58,298 nt of DNA from an uncultured Limosilactobacillus sp. (GCF_934202235.1 NZ_CAKPXS010000003.1:1-58298); one strand, 5' to 3'. Shown: positions 1-8,680, numbered from the stretch's first letter. Notes: generated by a model not told the origin, from the letters alone. Translations and numbers: made by a program.

Positions 1-2
1 CT

Positions 3-95
3 CCCTTTTTGTATGCAAAAATCCCATTAATAGATTACCACTTGGATAATCCATCAACAGGATTTAGTGTAGAGCCTCAATTATCGAGCTCGTGA
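3..95 (+). other. 3' tail of an unidentified upstream reading frame
   Basis: A frame open from the window edge runs about 30 codons and stops at TGA 93-95. It covers the place where the response regulator's N-terminus should be. The predicted residues include a stretch reading NPSTGFSVEPQ. I do not recognise the protein. It may be the end of an inserted element that truncated the downstream gene, or simply chance open frame. Confidence 0.2.
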
Positions 96-727
96 CGGCT
101 GCACTAACAAAGTGGCAATACCAAGTTGAAACCATCAAAGACTGGAATAACGTTGCCACAGAAGTCGTGGCGTCTCAACCAGACATAATTTTATTTGATA
201 TTACCCTGCCAACCTTCGACGGTTTCTATTGGATCCGGAAAGTCCGTCAAACTTGCAAGGCACCAATCATCGTCATTTCGGCAGCTGACATCGACAGTAA
301 CATTATGCACGCCATCACACTGGGGGCTGATGACTACATCATGAAGCCGTTTTCGACCGCCGTCCTCCTGGGTAAAATTCAGGCACTCCTCCGCCGGGCT
401 AACCAAAGTAGTGAGAATGACCAGCTGACGTGGGGTGACAACCACTTTAATTCACTCACCAATGAGCTTGTCAACCAACATGGTACTGCTACCCTCTCGC
501 CGACTGAGGGGGCGCTAATGTCACTGTTGATTAAACACCTCAACCATACCGTGACAAAAGAAAAAATCCTGGAGTGGTTATGGCAGGGTGGCAAGTTCCT
601 CAATGAAAACACCCTCAACGTCAACATCAGCCGTTTGCGGGCTAAATTAACGGCCGTCCAACTCGACCAGGACTTGCGGACAGAACGCGGCGTTGGCTAC
701 CGCCTGGTGGATAACCATGAAGCATAG
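71..727 (+). pseudogene. OmpR-type response regulator, 5'-truncated (BceR-like)
   Basis: This is a two-component response regulator with a receiver domain followed by a winged-helix DNA-binding domain, and it would control the adjacent transporter. The phosphoacceptor region (ILFDITLP) and the conserved lysine (IMKPF) are present. The C-terminal OmpR domain is complete, ending in the RGVGYRLV signature. The N-terminus is missing: readable homology begins around base 74 (residues ASIIELV), but the same frame hits a TAG at 65-67. The acidic pair that starts every receiver domain (E/D-D-D) is not found in any frame. A GTG at 92 could start a 211-residue product, but it has no Shine-Dalgarno site. 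The acidic pocket binds Mg2+ for phosphorylation, so the product is probably defective. The histidine kinase follows with an ATGA overlap. Confidence 0.7.
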
Positions 728-1682
728 TCACTCCCTCTTTTGGGCCAAGAACTGCCCGCTAATCGTCGGCTACCTCCTTATCATTAGCCTCTTAGCACTT
801 TTGCTAACTTTTTATCGTTTCCCGAAAACGGTCCTGTTCGATTTAATCCGCTTCAGCCTCCCGTTACTATTAATCTGGCTTCTTCTGGATTACTATTTCA
901 CCAGGAAAAAAGTCAGTGCCATTAACCAGAACCAGTCGGCAACCCCCACCACGCCAGTTGAAGCCGCGCTGATGGACCACTACCGCCAGCAACAACGTCA
1001 GCAACAACAACTTAGTAATCAGTTACATGAACAACAGCAGCAACAGCTGGAACAAGTTGAGCTCTACTCGCACGAAATTAAAAACTCCCTCACCAGTTTG
1101 CTCGCTGCCGCTGAAAATCAGCCGCAAGTTAATAGCCAACAGGTGAGGGCAGCGGTGACCCAAGCAAACTACCACCTCAACATGCTCCTGAGTGATGAGC
1201 GCCTCTCCATGGCAGAAACGGACTTTTCCTTTGAGTGGATTAGACTGCCATCGCTCATTGAGCAAATTCTTAAGGATAATTCCGCCAGTTTCATTCACCA
1301 GCAACTGGTTCCTGAATTACGCGGCTTAACGGGAATTTCCGTTCTCACCGACCGTAAATGGCTCCGCTTTTGTGTCTACCAGCTACTCTCCAACGCCATT
1401 AAATACTCCACCCCGAATTCCACCATTACAATTGAATGGCAGAATAACCGTCTCCAGATCATTGACCAGGGGGTTGGAATTGCTAGCAGCGATCTGCCAC
1501 GAATCTTTGATAATGGTTTTTCTGGTCACAATGGTCACCGAACGACCAAATCGACCGGGATGGGACTCTTCCTCGTCAAAAAAGTGACTAACCAGCTCAA
1601 CTTTTCCCTGACCGTTACCTCCCAGCTGGGAGTTGGGACAACTGCCAGTCTTGCGTTTCCCGCTACCGCCGTTCGCCAGTAG
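717..1682 (+). CDS. Sensor histidine kinase, BceS-like (intramembrane-sensing)
   Basis: A membrane histidine kinase of about 321 residues. Two hydrophobic helices near the N-terminus (roughly residues 10-30 and 36-56) are separated by only a few residues, so there is no extracellular sensor domain. This is typical of intramembrane-sensing kinases that read the flux of a partner BceAB transporter. A Gln-rich coiled linker precedes the H-box (YSHEIKNSL, His about residue 119). The N-box (LLSNAIKYS), G1 box (DQGVGI) and G2 box (GMGLFLVKKV) are intact. The start is ATG 717, overlapping the regulator's stop as ATGA. This points to translational coupling. The kinase itself looks functional even though its partner regulator is truncated. 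Confidence 0.88.
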   Translation: MKHSHSLFWAKNCPLIVGYLLIISLLALLLTFYRFPKTVLFDLIRFSLPLLLIWLLLDYYFTRKKVSAINQNQSATPTTPVEAALMDHYRQQQRQQQQLSNQLHEQQQQQLEQVELYSHEIKNSLTSLLAAAENQPQVNSQQVRAAVTQANYHLNMLLSDERLSMAETDFSFEWIRLPSLIEQILKDNSASFIHQQLVPELRGLTGISVLTDRKWLRFCVYQLLSNAIKYSTPNSTITIEWQNNRLQIIDQGVGIASSDLPRIFDNGFSGHNGHRTTKSTGMGLFLVKKVTNQLNFSLTVTSQLGVGTTASLAFPATAVRQ

Positions 1683-1715
1683 TTAGCAAAATAGTGTCAA
1701 ACCAACATTACAAAA

Positions 1716-1766
1716 CTGTAAGGTTCTTCGTCTTCCTGTAAGTAGGAAATTGCGAAGAACCTTTTT
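1716..1766 (+). terminator. Hairpin with U-tract between kinase and ABC genes; overlapping CTGTAAG repeats
   Basis: AGGTTCTTCG (1721-1730) pairs with CGAAGAACCT (1753-1762), with an inner TTCCT/AGGAA helix, followed by a run of T. It reads as a terminator for the two-component operon or an attenuator for the ABC operon. Two direct CTGTAAG copies (1716-1722 and 1736-1742) lie 20 bp apart, about two helical turns, which suits an OmpR-type regulator site. A TATAAT-like hexamer follows at 1766-1771. Confidence 0.6.
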
Positions 1767-1806
1767 ATAATGAAAATAACGAATCACAGGAAAGGAATGA
1801 CTAACT

Positions 1807-2562
1807 ATGACATTACTGCACATTAGCCACTTAAAAAGAACCTACAACCAAAATTCTACTCACCCGGTAAAAGCCCTCAAAGACATCAGTTTCGACGTTG
1901 CTCCCGGTGAATACATCGCCATTATGGGGGAATCAGGGGCGGGGAAGAGTACCCTCTTAAACATCATCGCCACCCTGGAAAAAGCCAATGATGGTGAGAT
2001 CTTCTTAAACCAGCAAAACCTTAACCAGCTGACTGCCGATCAAGCGGCTAAATACCGTCGTGAACACCTCGGTTTTATTTTTCAGCATTTTAACCTCCTA
2101 AACAGCCTCTCTAATCGCGATAATATCTACTTACCACTGGTTCTTGCGAAGCTGCCAGTAACAACGATGGAAGAGCGGATTAAGCCACTGGCGGCTTCGT
2201 TGGGGATTGAACAAATCCTGGACCGTTACCCGAGCGAGGTCTCTGGCGGTCAGCAGCAGCGAGTTGCAATTGCCCGGGCCTTAATTACCCAGCCCGACCT
2301 CTTACTGGCCGACGAACCAACCGGGGCACTAGATTCGAACACCAGTAACGAAATCCTGGCCCTCTTCGACCACGTGAACCAACAGCAACAAACCATTATT
2401 ATGGTAACGCACAGTGCCGCAGCTGCTAGCCACGCTAAGAGAACCCTCTTTATTAAGGACGGCCGGATTTATCACGAACTTTTCCGTGGCGAGAATTCCC
2501 TCAAACATTACCAGGAACAAATTAGTCAAACCATGATGACCCTAACGAATGGCGGTGAATAA
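1807..2562 (+). CDS. ABC transporter ATP-binding protein, BceA-like
   Basis: A 251-residue ATPase of the MacB/LolD/BceA branch. It has Walker A (GESGAGKST, about residue 39), a Q-loop (FIFQHFNLL), the ABC signature (VSGGQQQRVAIARAL), Walker B (LLLADEPTGALDS) and the switch histidine (MVTHS). It is predicted to power the adjacent large permease on the cytoplasmic face. The pair would extract or detoxify cell-wall-active peptides such as bacitracin-type antibiotics and signal this to the kinase. The ATG start at 1807 follows an AGGAAAGGA site. Two bases separate its stop from the permease start. The BceAB assignment rests on gene context and permease length. Confidence 0.9.
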   Translation: MTLLHISHLKRTYNQNSTHPVKALKDISFDVAPGEYIAIMGESGAGKSTLLNIIATLEKANDGEIFLNQQNLNQLTADQAAKYRREHLGFIFQHFNLLNSLSNRDNIYLPLVLAKLPVTTMEERIKPLAASLGIEQILDRYPSEVSGGQQQRVAIARALITQPDLLLADEPTGALDSNTSNEILALFDHVNQQQQTIIMVTHSAAAASHAKRTLFIKDGRIYHELFRGENSLKHYQEQISQTMMTLTNGGE

Positions 2563-2564
2563 CG

Positions 2565-4502
2565 ATGCTCTTTCTGAAATTAATCAATTCCAGTTTTAAA
2601 CGGAATCTCCGTGTCTATGGCCCTTACTTGATGGCCACTACAATGCTAGTGGTAATTAATTATATTTTCCTCGCTGTTGGTGCTAACAGCAGCCTTAAAA
2701 AGCTGAATACTGGTGCGGCTACTAACGGGCTTATCGAGCTCGGGTTCCGGTTCATCCTCCTAGTCACCATTGCTTTCTTAATTTATGTTAACCGGTTCTT
2801 ATGGCAAGAACGCCGTCAAGAAATGGGGCTTTATTCCATGCTGGGGATGACTAGCCACAACCTTCAGTGGTTAACGGTGATTGAAAAAACCTACCTGCTG
2901 GGAATTAGTCTCATCGCCGGTCTAGCTATTGGGATTGTTTTTGAAAAGTTAGCCTTTCTCGGCTTCGGCTACCTACTGAAAATTAACCACCTGACTCAAC
3001 CATGGCTGGTCCCTACCGCGATTGGCAAAACTGCTCTTCTAATGGTCCTCCTCTTCGCGTTACTGATGATCATTGACCTGGTAAAGCTTCACCGGCTGAC
3101 CCCCAGTCAGCTCTGGCGGCCGCAAGTAGTTAACCTTAAGCGTCACGGCCGCCTCTATACCTTTACCGGCCTCTTAGGTGTTGCCTTCCTTGTCGGGGCT
3201 TACTACATTACCATCACGATTAAACCGCGGATTTCAGCCATTGCTCACTTCTTTCTCGCCGTCCTTTTCTTAGTTATCGGGACCTACCTATTATTTATCA
3301 TTGGTAGTATTGTTCTCCTTCAGTTCTTACAGCGAAGGAAGAACTATTATTACCAGCCGCGCCACTTTATTGCGGTATCCGGGATGCGTCAGCGGATGGA
3401 ACAAAACGGGGCAAGCTTAGCAACCATTTGCCTCCTCTGCAGCTCAATCTTGGTAATCCTGTTTACCTCCGTGACCCTGTATGCGGGAATTGGCAGCACC
3501 ATCAAGTCATATTCCCCACAAGACGTCGTTATCACTAGTCCGCAAGACCTAAGTTCACAACAAACTACCGGTATCAAGCGAACTGCCAACCGTTACCACG
3601 CAACGGTTCAGCATCGTCTGACCTACCGAATGACTGCGCCTCATTATGGTTACTGGCAAGGACAGCATTTCGTTAGCCAGGGAAGTATCAACCAAATTAC
3701 CAATCGAACCAGTAGCTCAGTTATTTTGATCTCCGCTAAAGAATACAACCGGATTACCCACCAGCATATCCATCTCAACGGTAACCAAGCACTCGCTTAC
3801 GGTAACGGTAAGGGGCATTTCGGCAAGGTCACGATTGCTAACCGGACTTATCATGCCAAGAAGTTGGCCCACTACCCGTCATACTTCAACCCCGATCACG
3901 GGATCTATCCGCCAACGTTCTACGTTGTCAACCAACTACCGACGGGGATGTCCAAACTGTTCGTCAACAGCTTTGATTACCAGCTGAATGGCCATTCAAA
4001 ACAGCGAATCAGGTTTGAATCTGCCCTTCAATCAGCATTGCAAGTTAATAATGGTAACTTTACTGGCAAAGCGACTATCACCTCACTGTTGAGCGGGCTC
4101 TATGGTGGACTGGTCTTCATTGGTATCCTCATTAGCTTGGCACTGGGAATCACGACGACCATTGTGATTTACTTTAAGCAGCTTTCTGAAGGTTACGCCG
4201 ACCAGGAACGGTTTGCCACCATGCAACAAGTGGGTCTTAGCGAACAAGAAACGATTAAGAGCATTCACAGCCAGGTCCTGATGGTCTTCCTGTTACCTGT
4301 AGTCGGGGCCGTCATTAATCTGGGCTTTGCTATCCCGGCAATTCGCCAAATTATGATCCAACTAAACTTCTATAACATGCCACTAATGATGACGGTTGGT
4401 ATCATCATCACGGTTAGTCTCCTGATTTTATACCTCACCATTTACGGTTTAACGACCAGGGTTTACCGGCAGATTGTGGACCAGCCACTTCATAATAACT
4501 AA
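2565..4502 (+). CDS. ABC transporter permease, BceB-like (FtsX family)
   Basis: A 645-residue membrane protein with the BceB layout: about ten hydrophobic helices. Helices 1-8 lie in the N-terminal half, followed by a large extracellular domain (about residues 310-500) and a final group of helices at the C-terminus. The first half carries the usual WQERRQEMGLYSMLGM coupling region. The large extracytoplasmic domain is the proposed peptide-sensing region in this family. It forms a transcription unit with the ATPase just upstream. Together with the two-component genes this is a classical antimicrobial-peptide resistance module. The genes run toward oriC, against the presumed replication direction. 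Confidence 0.88.
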   Translation: MLFLKLINSSFKRNLRVYGPYLMATTMLVVINYIFLAVGANSSLKKLNTGAATNGLIELGFRFILLVTIAFLIYVNRFLWQERRQEMGLYSMLGMTSHNLQWLTVIEKTYLLGISLIAGLAIGIVFEKLAFLGFGYLLKINHLTQPWLVPTAIGKTALLMVLLFALLMIIDLVKLHRLTPSQLWRPQVVNLKRHGRLYTFTGLLGVAFLVGAYYITITIKPRISAIAHFFLAVLFLVIGTYLLFIIGSIVLLQFLQRRKNYYYQPRHFIAVSGMRQRMEQNGASLATICLLCSSILVILFTSVTLYAGIGSTIKSYSPQDVVITSPQDLSSQQTTGIKRTANRYHATVQHRLTYRMTAPHYGYWQGQHFVSQGSINQITNRTSSSVILISAKEYNRITHQHIHLNGNQALAYGNGKGHFGKVTIANRTYHAKKLAHYPSYFNPDHGIYPPTFYVVNQLPTGMSKLFVNSFDYQLNGHSKQRIRFESALQSALQVNNGNFTGKATITSLLSGLYGGLVFIGILISLALGITTTIVIYFKQLSEGYADQERFATMQQVGLSEQETIKSIHSQVLMVFLLPVVGAVINLGFAIPAIRQIMIQLNFYNMPLMMTVGIIITVSLLILYLTIYGLTTRVYRQIVDQPLHNN

Positions 4503-4510
4503 TAAGTAAC

Positions 4511-4548
4511 AACTCCCCAACAGCCATCTTACTGGCCGCTGGGGAGTT
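4511..4548 (+). terminator. Stem-loop after the ABC permease
   Basis: AACTCCCC (4511-4518) pairs with GGGGAGTT (4541-4548), with internal GC pairs. No strong T-run follows directly, so termination may rely on the next hairpin. Confidence 0.55.
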
Positions 4549-4552
4549 GTCG

Positions 4553-4590
4553 ATAATAAAAAAACCAGGCCATCAACCGATAGCCTGGTT
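4553..4590 (-). terminator. Rho-independent terminator of the rpsF-ssb-rpsR operon
   Basis: Read on the minus strand, AACCAGGC and GCCTGGTT (4563-4590) form a stem followed by a long U-tract (the A-run at 4556-4564). It sits just after rpsR and also faces the converging ABC operon. Confidence 0.8.
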
Positions 4591-4603
4591 AATTTTTTGA
4601 CGA

Positions 4604-4840
4604 TTAGTCTTCAGCAACGAACGGCAGTAAAGCCATAATCCGTGCCCGCTTGATAGCGATCGTCAGCTTACGTTGGTTCTTAGCACTAGTGCCAGTAACC
4701 CGACGTGGCAAGATCTTGCCCCGTTCTGAAATGAACCGACGAAGTAAGTCAGTGTCTTTGTAGTCAATGTATTCGATGTGGTTTGCGGCGATGAAGTCGA
4801 CCTTACGACGACGACGGCCGCCACGACGTTGTTGAGCCAT
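4604..4840 (-). CDS. rpsR: 30S ribosomal protein bS18
   Basis: A 78-residue basic protein of the expected bS18 length. It has the N-terminal Arg-rich stretch (RRGGRRRRKVDF), then the core with YIDYKDTDLLRRFISERGKI and TGTSAKNQRKL. It binds 16S rRNA as a heterodimer with bS6 in the small-subunit platform. It is the last gene of rpsF-ssb-rpsR, the standard Bacillota arrangement, 31 bp after ssb, and has a GAGGAGGG-type ribosome binding site. Expression is probably controlled through the S6:S18 leader upstream of rpsF. Confidence 0.97.
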   Translation of the reverse strand: MAQQRRGGRRRRKVDFIAANHIEYIDYKDTDLLRRFISERGKILPRRVTGTSAKNQRKLTIAIKRARIMALLPFVAED

Positions 4841-4871
4841 GAAATTACCCTCCTCTACTCGATGATGTTAT

Positions 4872-5591
4872 TTAAAATGGTAAATCGTCTTCAGAATTAG
4901 TCAGTTTTTCCGACTTCTTCTTCTCGTCATCATTACCTGCCGGCTTACTGCCACCTGTTGGTAGTTGGTCAGCTGTAAGGTCATTCGACGGGTTAGACGA
5001 TGAATTATTCTGCTGAGGAGCAGCCGGTGCTGGTTGGCTGTTGGTGTTGAATGGCAACGAGTCGTCGTTAATTTCAACGGCGCCACCGTTGTTATTCCCC
5101 TGGTAACTGTTATTCTGGTAACCACCGTAGCTATTGTTATTGCCATAACCATTATTTTGGCCCTGACCATTACCATAACCGTTATTACCCCGACCCCCAT
5201 TGTAAGAGCCGTTACCGCCACCATACTGGTTTTGACCGCCATTATACTGGCCACCACCGTTACCACCCTGGCGACGAGGTTCCAGTAAGGCGAAATTATC
5301 GACAACCACCTCAGTCACGTAAACGCGCTGACCCTGGTTGTTTTCGTAATTCCGCGTTTGAATACGGCCATCAATGCCAACTAAGGCACCCTTATGAGTG
5401 AAGTTTGCAAAGTTCTCGGCTGACTTCCGCCAGATAACGCAGTTAATAAAGTCCGCATCACGGTCTCCCTGCTTATTACGGAATTGACGATCAACTGCCA
5501 GTGTAAAAGACAGGACCGGAGTTCCATTGGCGGTGTACTGCACCTCGGGATCTTTTGTCAAACGTCCAGTTAAGACTGCACGATTAAGCAT
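4872..5591 (-). CDS. ssb: Single-stranded DNA-binding protein
   Basis: SSB protects single-stranded DNA and recruits replication and repair proteins. Residues 1-105 form the OB-fold (starting MLNRAVLTGRLTKDPE). Then comes a long, low-complexity linker rich in Gly, Asn, Gln and Tyr with repeated NNGYGN-like units, and an acidic tip ending EDDLPF that binds partner proteins. At about 239 residues it is longer than many SSBs because of the expanded linker. I chose ATG 5591 rather than 5597 because SSBs begin with MLNR and the GAGGAG site is then better spaced. It lies between rpsF and rpsR. Confidence 0.96.
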   Translation of the reverse strand: MLNRAVLTGRLTKDPEVQYTANGTPVLSFTLAVDRQFRNKQGDRDADFINCVIWRKSAENFANFTHKGALVGIDGRIQTRNYENNQGQRVYVTEVVVDNFALLEPRRQGGNGGGQYNGGQNQYGGGNGSYNGGRGNNGYGNGQGQNNGYGNNNSYGGYQNNSYQGNNNGGAVEINDDSLPFNTNSQPAPAAPQQNNSSSNPSNDLTADQLPTGGSKPAGNDDEKKKSEKLTNSEDDLPF

Positions 5592-5626
5592 CGGCATCCA
5601 CTCCTCTCAGTTTTGTCATCCTTTGA

Positions 5627-5923
5627 TTAGTCGTTGCGCTTAACGATCATGTGACGAAGGATGTCGTCACTGAACTTAGCTAAACGATCAAATTCGTTCA
5701 AAGGTTCGTCGGTATCCGTCGTCAGGTTAACCACGTGGTAAGTACCTTCAGTGTACTTGTCAATCGGGTAAGCAAAACGACGAGTATCCCAGTCCTTTGA
5801 ATCAACGAGCTGTGCACCATTGTCAGTCAGAACCTTGTCAAAACGAGCAACCAATTCGCTCTTGGCAGCTTCTTCAAGGTCTGGACGAATGATGTAAGTA
5901 ATTTCGTATTTGCGTGTTTCCAT
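5627..5923 (-). CDS. rpsF: 30S ribosomal protein bS6
   Basis: A 98-residue ribosomal protein with the bS6 ferredoxin-like fold, recognisable from YEITYIIRPDLEE near the start and KDWDTRRFAYPIDKYTEGTYHVVNL in the middle. It partners bS18 on the 30S platform. An AAGGAGGTG site precedes the ATG at 5923. It is first in the rpsF-ssb-rpsR operon. A structured leader and a good promoter lie upstream. Confidence 0.97.
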   Translation of the reverse strand: METRKYEITYIIRPDLEEAAKSELVARFDKVLTDNGAQLVDSKDWDTRRFAYPIDKYTEGTYHVVNLTTDTDEPLNEFDRLAKFSDDILRHMIVKRND

Positions 5924-5934
5924 TATTTACACCT

Positions 5935-6002
5935 CCTTATGGACTCTGGCTCTCACCACTAGCGGTAAGAACAAGGAGAGTAGACGTAGATTACGTATAC
6001 TC
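5935..6002 (-). promoter_or_regulatory. Candidate S6:S18-binding leader RNA of rpsF
   Basis: In the minus-strand 5' UTR, CTCTC and GAGAG arms enclose TTACCGCTAGTGGT, where ACC/GGT can close a small hairpin next to a CCG trinucleotide. Known S6:S18 autoregulatory motifs in many bacteria carry a conserved CCG recognised by the heterodimer. The structure here is read by eye only. Confidence 0.42.
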
Positions 6003-6012
6003 ACAGCTAAAA

Positions 6013-6041
6013 ATATTAACATACAAACGCAAGCAATACAA
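6013..6041 (-). promoter_or_regulatory. Promoter of rpsF-ssb-rpsR
   Basis: On the minus strand TTGTAT (6041-6036) and TAATAT (6018-6013) are separated by exactly 17 bp. The predicted start leaves a leader of about 80 nt that contains the candidate S6:S18 motif. Confidence 0.7.
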
Positions 6042-6075
6042 GGTTTTCAGTATATTTTCACGGTTTGTTTGAACA

Positions 6076-6126
6076 AAAAAGCGGGATGCAGTACTAACTA
6101 GAAAGTACGAAACACCCCGGGTTTTT
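6076..6126 (-). terminator. gyrA terminator
   Basis: On the minus strand a stem made of CGGGGTG/CATCCCG plus GTACT/AGTAC is followed by CTTTTTT. It separates gyrA from the rpsF promoter. Confidence 0.75.
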
Positions 6127-6144
6127 TAACTATTTTATTGGAAC

Positions 6145-8652
6145 TTATTCAGTCGTTTTTTCATCCTGTTCAGTTGATGACTCCTCTGCTGAGGATTCAT
6201 CACCATCTTCTTCGGTATCCTTGGCAACCTTCGCCATTGTCGCAACCTGGGCACCATCATCTAAGCGAATCAGGCGAACCCCCATCGTAGAACGACCAGT
6301 TTGCGAAACGGTCTCGATACCAAAGCGAATAATGACACCCTTATCAGTAACCAACATGATGTCCTCGTCACCATCAACGGTCGTCAACCCAACCAGCGGA
6401 CCGTTCTTCGCAGTGACGTTGGTCGTTTTGACACCCATACCGCCACGACCCTTAATTGGGTACTCGTCAGCTGGTGTTTGCTTACCGTAACCATTCTCGC
6501 TGATAACAAAGACCTTGCTGTCCGCAGCCAGTGGCGCTGACCCAATCACGTAATCATTCCCGCGCAGGCGGATGCCGCGAACCCCGGCAGCAGCCCGACC
6601 CATGGAGCGGACATTATCGGAGTTGAAACTAAGCGCATAACCATTATGGGTCCCGATGATCATGTTCTGGTGTGCGTCAATAATATCAACGTTAATTAGC
6701 TCGTCACCTTCGTGGAGGTGGATTGCCTTCAGCCCGTTACTCCGGATGTTCTTAAATTCTTCTACCGCGGTCTTCTTAACGGTCCCCTGAACGGTAGTAA
6801 AGAAGAGGTACTTGTCATCATAATTTGTTTCATGTGAAACATTGATGACGGTATTGATCTTCTCATCATTGTTGATGCCCAGTAAGTTAATAATCGGGAT
6901 CCCCTGGGCAGCACGCCCGTATTCCGGAATCTCATAACCCTTCATCGAGTAAACTTTGCCGGTATTGGTGAAGAACAGCAATAGGTCATGGGTCGAACTA
7001 GAAATCAATTCTTCAATAAAGTCATCCTTATGGACGCCCATCCCCTTGATACCACGGCCACCACGGTTTTGTGACTTGAACTCATCAACCGGCAACCGCT
7101 TAACATAACCCTTATGCGTCAAGGTAACAATGATGTCCTCTTCCTCAATCAGGTCTTCGTCTTCAATGTTGGTAATGTCACCAACTTGCAGTTCGGTCCG
7201 CCGCTTGTCACCAAACTTCCGCTGGATTTCCATCAGTTCATCATAGATGATCTGGTTGATCCGCTCGTCATGGGCCAGAATATCCTTGTAATCGGCGATG
7301 GCCGCGGTCAGCTTCTTGTACTCTTCATCGATCTTTTCACGTTCCAGCCCGGTTAACCGTACCAGCCGCATATCCAAAATAGCCTGGGCCTGGCGGTCTG
7401 ACAAGCCAAAGTTATCCATCAACTGTTTCTTGGCAATTTCGCTCGTTTGCGATTGACGGATAATGCTAATGATTTCATCGATGTGATCAAGGGCAATTCG
7501 CAGCCCTTCGACAATGTGCAACCGACGTTGGGCCTTATTCAATTCAAACTGGGTCCGCCGCCGGACAACTTCAACCTGGTGCTGCAGGTAGTACTGCAGG
7601 ATTTCTTTTAAGCTCAAAATCCGCGGTGCTCCGTCAACAATGGCCAACATGTTGAAGTTAAAACTGGTCTGCATCATCGTCAGTTTATAAAGGTTATTTA
7701 AAATAACCTCGGCACTGGCATCACGCCGGACATCAATGACGATCCGCATCCCCTCACGGTCGGTTTCGTCGTTAACCCCGGTAATCCCGTCGATTTCGTG
7801 CTCCCGGGCTAATTCAGCAATCCGTTCAATCAGCTTGGCTTTGTTAACCATAAACGGAATTTCGTGCACGATAATCTGCTGACGGCCATTCTTCTTTTCG
7901 GCAATTTCAACCTTTGCCCGGACAATAATTGAGCCCCGGCCAGTTTCATAAGCCTTCCGAATCCCTGACTTACCAATCACAACCCCGCCAGTCGGGAAGT
8001 CCGGTCCTGGCAAGACCTTCATCAAGTCTTCGGTTGTTGCCTCCGGGTTCTTCATCAGCAAGTGGATGGCGCTGATAACTTCTCCCAGGTTGTGGGTTGG
8101 GATATTCGTTGCCATCCCGACGGCAATCCCGGAAGCCCCGTTGACCAGCAAGTTAGGAAAACGTGATGGGAGGACAACCGGTTCCTTCTCGGTCCCGTCA
8201 TAGTTATCCTGAAAATCAACAGTGTTCTTATTGATGTCGCGGAGCATTTCCACGGCAATCTTACTCATCTTCGCTTCGGTATAACGCATGGCTGCTGGTG
8301 AGTCGCCATCGACCGAACCGAAGTTACCGTGACCATCAACCAGCATGTAACGGTAGCTAAAGTCCTGGGCCATCCGGACCAGCCCTTCGTAAATGGACGA
8401 GTCACCATGCGGGTGGAACTTCCCCATGACGTCCCCGACAATCCGGGCTGACTTCTTGTACGGCTTATCCGGGGTAACCCCCAACTCGTTCATTCCGTAA
8501 AGGATCCGCCGTTGAACCGGTTTGAGTCCGTCCCGCACGTCCGGCAGTGCCCGGGCGGTGATAACACTCATCGCGTAGTCCAGGAACGAGTTCTTCATTT
8601 GGCTCGTCAGGTTAGTACTGCTAATCCGACTTGGTGTGTCTTGTTCAGCCAC
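6145..8652 (-). CDS. gyrA: DNA gyrase subunit A
   Basis: This is the breakage-reunion subunit of gyrase, which introduces negative supercoils with GyrB. At 835 residues it has the normal length. The N-terminal domain carries the quinolone region HPHGDSSIYE with the wild-type Ser, and the catalytic Tyr in AAMRYTEAKM. The C-terminal half has the beta-pinwheel repeats including the GyrA box QNRGGRGIKGM. The tail is acidic and Ser/Glu-rich. The start is GTG 8652 behind GGAGGAAC. It is 28 bp downstream of gyrB and probably co-transcribed with recF and gyrB. A parS-like palindrome lies inside the gene at 6826-6841. Confidence 0.98.
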   Translation of the reverse strand: MAEQDTPSRISSTNLTSQMKNSFLDYAMSVITARALPDVRDGLKPVQRRILYGMNELGVTPDKPYKKSARIVGDVMGKFHPHGDSSIYEGLVRMAQDFSYRYMLVDGHGNFGSVDGDSPAAMRYTEAKMSKIAVEMLRDINKNTVDFQDNYDGTEKEPVVLPSRFPNLLVNGASGIAVGMATNIPTHNLGEVISAIHLLMKNPEATTEDLMKVLPGPDFPTGGVVIGKSGIRKAYETGRGSIIVRAKVEIAEKKNGRQQIIVHEIPFMVNKAKLIERIAELAREHEIDGITGVNDETDREGMRIVIDVRRDASAEVILNNLYKLTMMQTSFNFNMLAIVDGAPRILSLKEILQYYLQHQVEVVRRRTQFELNKAQRRLHIVEGLRIALDHIDEIISIIRQSQTSEIAKKQLMDNFGLSDRQAQAILDMRLVRLTGLEREKIDEEYKKLTAAIADYKDILAHDERINQIIYDELMEIQRKFGDKRRTELQVGDITNIEDEDLIEEEDIIVTLTHKGYVKRLPVDEFKSQNRGGRGIKGMGVHKDDFIEELISSSTHDLLLFFTNTGKVYSMKGYEIPEYGRAAQGIPIINLLGINNDEKINTVINVSHETNYDDKYLFFTTVQGTVKKTAVEEFKNIRSNGLKAIHLHEGDELINVDIIDAHQNMIIGTHNGYALSFNSDNVRSMGRAAAGVRGIRLRGNDYVIGSAPLAADSKVFVISENGYGKQTPADEYPIKGRGGMGVKTTNVTAKNGPLVGLTTVDGDEDIMLVTDKGVIIRFGIETVSQTGRSTMGVRLIRLDDGAQVATMAKVAKDTEEDGDESSAEESSTEQDEKTTE
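6826..6841. promoter_or_regulatory. parS-like site within gyrA
   Basis: TGTTTCATGTGAAACA differs from the consensus parS palindrome (TGTTNCACGTGAAACA) at one central base. ParB sites inside coding genes near oriC are usual in Bacillota. See also the sites at 34640 and 58195. Confidence 0.6.
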
Positions 8653-8680
8653 TATCTTGTTCCTCCTTTAGCTCGCACGT

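Noticed and set aside
5034..5288. Repeat-rich tract in ssb resembling a minisatellite
   Set aside because: It encodes the SSB linker in frame on the minus strand; no independent repeat element is needed.
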